A stretch of DNA of 64,000 bases from Cymbidium sinense (lineage: Eukaryota; Streptophyta; Magnoliopsida; Asparagales; Orchidaceae), in NCBI GenBank assembly GCA_021442155.1, contig CM038215.1, positions 3,930,976-3,994,975 on the forward strand. The letters are read 5' to 3'. Below are positions 58,721 through 64,000 of this stretch, piece after piece. The notes below the pieces were generated by a model. The model did no database searches. It saw only the letters and a list, made by a program, of their open reading frames with translations, and was not told the origin of the DNA. The position numbers were made by a program, and so were the translations under genes. The number at the start of each line of letters is the position of its first letter. The first letter of the stretch is position 1.

Positions 58721-60061
58721 ATTCTTGGGGTTTAGGTTTAGGTTTAGGATTTTAGGTTGTAGGTTTATAGGGTTTAGGATTTAAGATTTAGGGTTTTAGG
58801 GTAAGGCTTTAGGGTTTAAGGTTTAGGGTTGAGGGTTTTAGGGTTTAGGGTTTTAGGATTAGGGTTATTGGTTTAGGATTTAGGCTTTAAGGTTTAGGGT
58901 TAGTTTTAGTGTTCAGGGTATTGGGTTAGATTTTTTTATTTTTAAAATTTTTTTGAATTATTTTATTTTTTTAAATTAAGTAAACTAGTAGGTTTAGGTT
59001 TATTAATTTTATTTTTTATTTATTTTAGTTTATTTTAATTTTTATTTTCATTTAGGTTTATTTTTATTTTTATTTAGTTTTGTTTATTTATTTTAGTTTT
59101 AGTTTTTTATGTTAGTTTATTTTTTAGGTTTAAGTTTAGGTTTATTCTGTAGTTTACTTTTATTTTATTTTTTAGGTCTAGGTTTAGGGTTTTATTTTAT
59201 TTTTTTAAGTTTAGGTTTTAGGTTTTTATTTTAGGTTTATTTTTATGTTTTGTTTTTAGTTTAGGTTTTGGTTTATTTATAGTTTATTTTATTTTATTTA
59301 GTTTATGTTTATGTTTAGGTTTAGTTTATTTTAAGTTTAGGTTTATGGTCTTATTTATTTTAGCTTAGTTTATTTTAGTTTAGGTTTAAGTTTATTTTAT
59401 TTTTATTTTAGGTTTAGGTTTTTTTTAATTTAGGGTTTAGGTTTTATTTTTTATTTTATTTTAGGTTTAGGTTTTATTTTATTTACTTTTTTTATTTTTT
59501 TTATTTAGTTTAGGTTTTTAGTTATTTTATTTTATTTTAGTTTTTATTTTTTTATTTTAATTTTTGGTTTAGGTTTAGGCTTAAATTTTAGTTTATGTTT
59601 TATTTGATTATATTTTATTTTATTTTGGGCTTTTTATTTATTTTATTTTTAGACTTTTTTTAGTTTAGGTTTAGGTTTTAAGCTTTTTATGGTTTATGGT
59701 TTAGGGTTTCAGGTTATTTTAGAGTTTATGGTTTAAGGTTTAGGGTTTAGGGTTTGGGGTTTAGGGATTAGGGTTTAGGGTTTAGGGTTTTGGTTTTGGG
59801 GTTTAGGGTTTAGGTTTTAGGGTTTAAGGTTTAGGGTTTAGGGTGTTAGGGTTTAAGATTAGTTTGGGTTTAGGGTTTAGGGTTTGGGGTTTAGGGTTTA
59901 GAGTTTAGGGTTTAAGGTTTAGATTTTAAGTTTTAGAGTTTAGGCTTTTGGCTTTATGGCTTAAGGGTTTAGGGTTTAGAGTTTAGAGTTTAGGGTTTAT
60001 GATTTTGTGTTAAGGTTTTACGTTTAGGGTTCAGGTTTTATTTTAGGATTTAGGGTTTTTG
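58721..60061 (+). repeat. Degenerate telomere-like satellite, block 18
   Basis: Tag near 58,970 (AAATTAAGTAAACTAGTAGG) preceded by a short head and followed by a T-rich tail. A long head at 59.68-60.06 kb has many TTTAGGG variants (GGGGTTTAGGG, AGAGTTTAGG). Confidence 0.87.
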
Positions 60062-60445
60062 TTTTCTTTTTTTTTAACAAAGAATTGATCAACATTTCTT
60101 ATTTTGATTTCATCACCAAGTAACACACTAAATTTTCTAACAGTGGCGATATGATAAAATAAACATGGATAGAGATTAAAACCTAGATAATTAGAATTGT
60201 CTATTATAAAGGCAGGTTCCATAGCGGAGTCGGATAGGCTTTTCTTTTGTTTCCGAGTTCTTAACCACCCGACCTCTCGGTAGAGATCCGATCATATCCC
60301 GATCTCTCTCTCCACCACCATGGTTGTAACCTCATCGCTCCTCCCACCTCCATAACCACCACCTCTTTAGGACCTCCACATCCCCACAACCACTTAGAGT
60401 TTTTTTATTCTTAGGTTTATTGATGGTGATGTTTATCAGTTTTAG
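60062..60445 (-). pseudogene. GRP copy 13: retrocopy fragment
   Basis: T-run, AACAAAGAATTGATCAACATT, CACCAAGTAACACACTAAA, then coding patches CTCCACCACCATGGTTGTAACC and CATAACCACCACCTC (60,310-60,365). From about 60,365 the coding sequence is replaced in places by TTTAGG and TTTTTTTATTCTTAGG tracts before GATGGTGATG. Confidence 0.76.
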
Positions 60446-62019
60446 TTTTTAGGTTTTTTTTAAACTTTGGGTTTAGATTTATTTTTGGTTTATTTAGTTA
60501 CTTTTAGGTTTAGGGTTTAGGGTTTAGGGTTTAGGGTTTAGGGTTATTTAGGGTTTAGTTTAGGGTTTTTTTTAGGTTTAGGTTTAGTTTAGGAGTTTTA
60601 TTTATTTATTTTAGTTTATCTTTTACTTTAGTGTTTAGGTTAGGATTTTTAGGTTTAGGGTTTAGGTTTTAGTTTAGGGTTTTTTAGGGTTTAGAATTTT
60701 TTATTTAAGATTTGAGTTTAGGTTTATTTAAGTTTATAGTTTGGTTTAGGTTCTTTAGGTTTAGTTTGTTACTTTTCAGGTTTATGATTTAGGTTTTTGT
60801 TAGAGTTTAGTTTAATGTTTTAGGTTTAGAGTTTAGGGTTTAGTTTAGGGTTTAGGTTTAGGGTTATGGTTAGTTTAAGTTTAGGTTTAGTTTAGGTTTA
60901 GTATAGTTTAGGAGTTTAAGGATTTTATTTTGTTTAGGTTTAGTTTATTTTAGGGTTTAGGTTTTTTAGGTTTAGTTTAGGTTTAGTTTAGGTTTATTAT
61001 GGTTTCATTTAGGATTTAGGGTTTAGGTTTTAGGGTTTTATTATTATTTAAGTTTATTTTTTATTTTTATATAGTTTAGTTTATTTATTTTAGGTTTTTT
61101 ATTTTAGTTTATTTTTTAGGTTTAGGTTTAGGTTTATGTTATTTTTGTTTAGTTTTATTTTTATTTTATTTTTTAAGTTTAAGTTTTTTTTTTTATTTTT
61201 AGGGTTAGCTTTAGGTATTTATTTTATTTTTTTAGGTTTAAGTTTTATGTCTTTATTTTAGGTTTATTTTAAGGTTTTTTTAGTTTAGGATTAGGTTTGT
61301 TTTTAGTTTATTTTTGTTTATTTAGTTTAGGGTTTAAGTTTAGTTAATTTTAGGTTTAGGTTTTAATTATTTTAGTTTAGTTTATTTTAGTTTATGTTTA
61401 TGTTTATTTTATTTTATTTATTTTAGGTTTAGGTCAATTTTTTAGTTTAGTGTTTAGGTTTTATTTATTTATTTTTAGGGTTACTTTTTAGGTTTAGGTT
61501 TTTATTTCATTATTATTTTTTATTTTAGGTTCTTTTTATGTTTAGTTTTTATTTTATTTTGCTTTTTATTTTTTGGTTTATTTTATTTTTTACTTAGGTT
61601 TAGGTTTAGGTTAAGGTATAATTTTTAGTTTAGTTTATTTTTTAATTTTCTTTTTTAAATTTATGTTGGTTTATGTTTTTTTATTAATTATATTTTTAGG
61701 TTTTATTTAGTTTAGGATTAGTTTTTTAGCATTTTAGCGTTTAGGGTTAGTTGAGGGATGAGGGTTTTGGGCTAGTTGAGCATTTAGTGTTTACAGTTTA
61801 TGGTTTAGGCTTTAGGCTTTAAGGTTTAGGGTTTAGGGTTTAGTGTTTAGGGTTTAGGGTTTAGTGTTTAGGGTTTAGGGTTTAAATTTTAGGGTTTAGG
61901 GTTTAGGATTTTAGGGTTTAGGGTTTAGGGTTTAGGGTTTAGGGTTTTGAGGGTTTAAGGTTTAGGGTTTAGGTTTTAGGTCTAGGGTTCAGGTTTTAGT
62001 TTAGGGTTTAGGATTTTTG
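60446..62019 (+). repeat. Degenerate telomere-like satellite, block 19
   Basis: The head at 60.50-60.57 kb has five adjacent TTTAGGG units. A long irregular TTTAGTTTAGG segment follows to about 61.03 kb, then a unit of the second type (TTTATTATTATTTAAG near 61,040) with a T-rich tail, and a head at 61.73-62.02 kb with another five-unit run (61,914-61,944). Confidence 0.86.
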
Positions 62020-62448
62020 GTATTTTTTTAATAGAGAACAAATTCATATTCAATATTTCTTCTTTTCAATTTCACCAACCAAGTAACACACCAAGTTTTC
62101 TAAGACATAAGTGATGACATTGATAAAAAAATGAGCCTGCACAGAGAAAATCAAAAACCCTAGATAACTAGAACTATATCTATTGTCCATAAGAAGTAGA
62201 TCAGATTGGCCATTCTTCAGTTTCTCCAGTTCCCATCATAACCACACCGGCCTCTAGAGTTATGGGATCCACCATTATATCCCCATCTCTTGCTCCCGCC
62301 TCCATAACCACCACTACCCTGACCACCACCTTCACATCCCCAGCATCACCAGATCCCTCACCACCACTATGATAGTTCCTCCTTCATCTCCATAGATTTT
62401 GACTGAACCCGTGACAAGAATGTTCATCGGTTATGCCCATTCTTATTT
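62020..62448 (-). pseudogene. GRP copy 14: retrocopy fragment
   Basis: Nearly full-length. T-run, AGAGAACAAATTCATATTC, CAACCAAGTAACACACCAAG, CAAAAACCCTAGATAACTAG, CAGTTTCTCCAGTTCCCATC. The Gly-rich part (62,230-62,400) is close to copy 1 in order (ATAACCACCACTACC, GACCACCACC, CCTCACCACCACTATGATAG) but out of frame. It ends at TTATGCCCATTCTTA. Confidence 0.82.
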
Positions 62449-64000
62449 AAAGTTTATTTTAGGTTTTTATTTTTATTTTTTTTTAGTTACTTTAGTTTAG
62501 GTTTAGGATTTGGGGTTTAGGGTTTAGGGTTTAGGGTTTTTTAGGGTAGGTTTAGGGTTTGTGGGTTTATGCTTTATGGTTTATTTAGGGTTAGTAGGGT
62601 TGGTAGGGTTTAGTTTAGGTTTAGGATTTAGGGTTTATGGTTTTTTTTTAAATTATGTGAACAGTAGGTTTAGATTTATTGAATTTATTTATTTTATTTT
62701 TTTATTTATTTTAATTTTATTTTATTTTTATTTTATTTAGGTTTATGTTTTATTTAGTTTATTTTATTTTAGGTTTATTTATTTTAGTTTAGGTTTTATT
62801 TTAGTTTTTTTTGTTTATTTAGGTTTAGCTTATTTTTAGTTGAGTTTTATTTTATTATATTTTTAGGTTTATTTTATTTTTATTTTTTTTAGGTTTATTT
62901 TTTTATTTTATTTTTATTTTATTTATGTTTATTTTTAGGTTTTATTTTTAGTTTAGGTTTAGGTTTTATTTTAGTTTCATTTATTTTAGTTTAAGTTTAG
63001 GTTTATTTTATCTTTTATTTATTTTATTTTTAGGTTTAGGTTTTTAGTTTTAGTTTTTAGGTTTTATTTTTTTATTTATTTTAGGTTTTATTTTGGTTTA
63101 TTTTAGGTTTAGGTATTTATTTAGTTTTATTTTAATGTTTTCTTTACATTTAATTTTATTTTATTTAGGTTATTATTCTTAGGTTTTTTTATTTTTTTAA
63201 TTTAGTTTGCTCTATTTATTTTATTTAGTTTATTTTATTTTATTTTTAAGTAGGTTTAAGTTTTAGTTTAGGTTTTATTTTATTTAGGTTCAAGTTTCAT
63301 TTATTTTATTTTTGGTTTATTTAGTTTAGGTTTTATGGTTTAGTTTAGGGTTTTTATTGGGTTTGGTTTAGGGTTTGGGGTTTAAGTTCTTACTTTAGGG
63401 TTATTAGGGTTGGGGTTTGTGGTAGGGTAGTGTTCAGTGCTTTGGTTTTGCTTTAGGTTTATGGAGGTTTATGGTCATTGCCTAGTTGGTTGGTTTATGG
63501 TTTAAGCAGCTTTGACTTTGTGGTTTAAGATTTAGGTTTTATGGTTGTAGTTTTAGGGTTTGGTTTAGGTTTTAGGTTACCTGATAGGACAGTGTTTAGA
63601 TTTAAGGTTTAGTGTTTGTGGGTTTATTTAGAGTTTAGACTGGGTTTATTTAGGATTTAGTTTTAGGTTTAAGGGTTTTGGGTTTCGGGTCATAGATTTA
63701 AGGTGGTAGGTTTACGATTTAGGGTGTAGATTTAGTTTTAGGGTTTAGGGTTTAAGATTTAGGGTGTAGAGTTTAGGGTTTAGGGTTTAGGGTTTTTTTT
63801 AAAAATTAAGTAAACTGATAGGTTTAGGTTTCTTCAGTTTATTTAGTTTATTTTTTTCTTTATTTTATTTTATTTTATTTTTTATTTTTATTTAGGTTTA
63901 TTTTTATTATTATTTAGCTTACTTTATTTATTTTAGGTTTATTATTTTAGTTTATGTTTTTTATTTTAATTTATTCTTTAGGTTTAGGTTTATTTTTATG
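62449..64000 (+). repeat. Degenerate telomere-like satellite, block 20 (to window end)
   Basis: Tags near 62,650 (AAATTATGTGAACAGTAGG) and 63,800 (AAATTAAGTAAACTGATAGG), 1.15 kb apart. The head at 63.34-63.79 kb is unusually irregular, with C-containing and TTGG-rich departures (63,400-63,520). The array continues past the window. Confidence 0.87.

Noticed and set aside
1336..64000. A true chromosome end
   Set aside because: Perfect TTTAGGG runs reach only about five units, the blocks are highly degenerate and interrupted by transposons, and the array continues past both window edges.

Overview
This window reads as repeat-rich nuclear DNA of a flowering plant. The evidence is the Arabidopsis-type telomere motif TTTAGGG and its decayed forms (TTTAGG, TTTA, TTAGGG), an L1-type plant LINE with a trailing RNase H domain, a Ty3/gypsy element of Tat type, and retrocopies of two plant mRNAs (a glycine-rich RNA-binding protein and ribosomal protein P0). 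I found no intact gene. Nearly every long open frame is a shadow of low-complexity DNA or a piece of a broken retroelement.

Roughly 39-40 kb of the 64 kb is one degenerate telomere-like satellite, always with the G/T-rich strand as the + strand. It is organised in higher-order units of about 0.9-1.1 kb (up to about 2 kb). Each unit has a G-rich head (TTTAGGG-like, a few hundred bp), a non-telomeric tag close to AAATTAAGTAAACTGGTAGG, and a T-rich tail (TTTAGG, TTTATTTT, TTTAGTTTA). I count about 27 recognisable tags. Fourteen units also carry the same antisense fragment of a glycine-rich RNA-binding protein mRNA: end of the RRM, Gly-rich tail, 3' UTR and a poly(A) scar. It looks like one retroposed copy that was later amplified with the satellite.

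Layout: 1-1.3 kb, LINE A (ORF1 part, continues off the left edge); 1.3-8.3 kb, array with GRP copy 1; 8.3-10.4 kb, LINE B (3' end only); 10.4-18.75 kb, array with GRP copies 2-5; 18.76-27.0 kb, LINE C, a near-complete but decayed 8.3 kb element (ORF1, APE endonuclease, RT, RNase H, long 3' UTR); 27.0-36.25 kb, array with GRP copies 6-8; 36.25-44.7 kb, a non-telomeric island holding a possible LTR-like stretch, a broken Tat-type gypsy pol (38.6-41.4 kb), a three-unit repeat of about 410 bp and an AT-rich satellite of about 350 bp; 44.7-48.9 kb, array with GRP copies 9-10; 48.9-49.7 kb, a processed P0 pseudogene; 49.7-50.8 kb, array; 50.8-53.9 kb, LINE D (ORF1 joined to the 3' UTR, ORF2 missing); 53.9-55.4 kb, a TTATTAG-type variant array; 55.4-64 kb, array with GRP copies 11-14.

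Two relationships tie the region together. About 14.7-28.9 kb and 28.9-35.4 kb are tandem duplicates, and the second copy carries the LINE C site without the LINE, so the order of events can be read directly. Also, all six independent retro-insertions (LINEs A-D, P0 and the ancestral GRP copy) lie antisense to the T-rich strand. Where the 3' junction is clear it follows TTTAGGG, as expected if the T-rich strand primed reverse transcription. Coordinates of decayed elements are good to roughly 10-50 bp.
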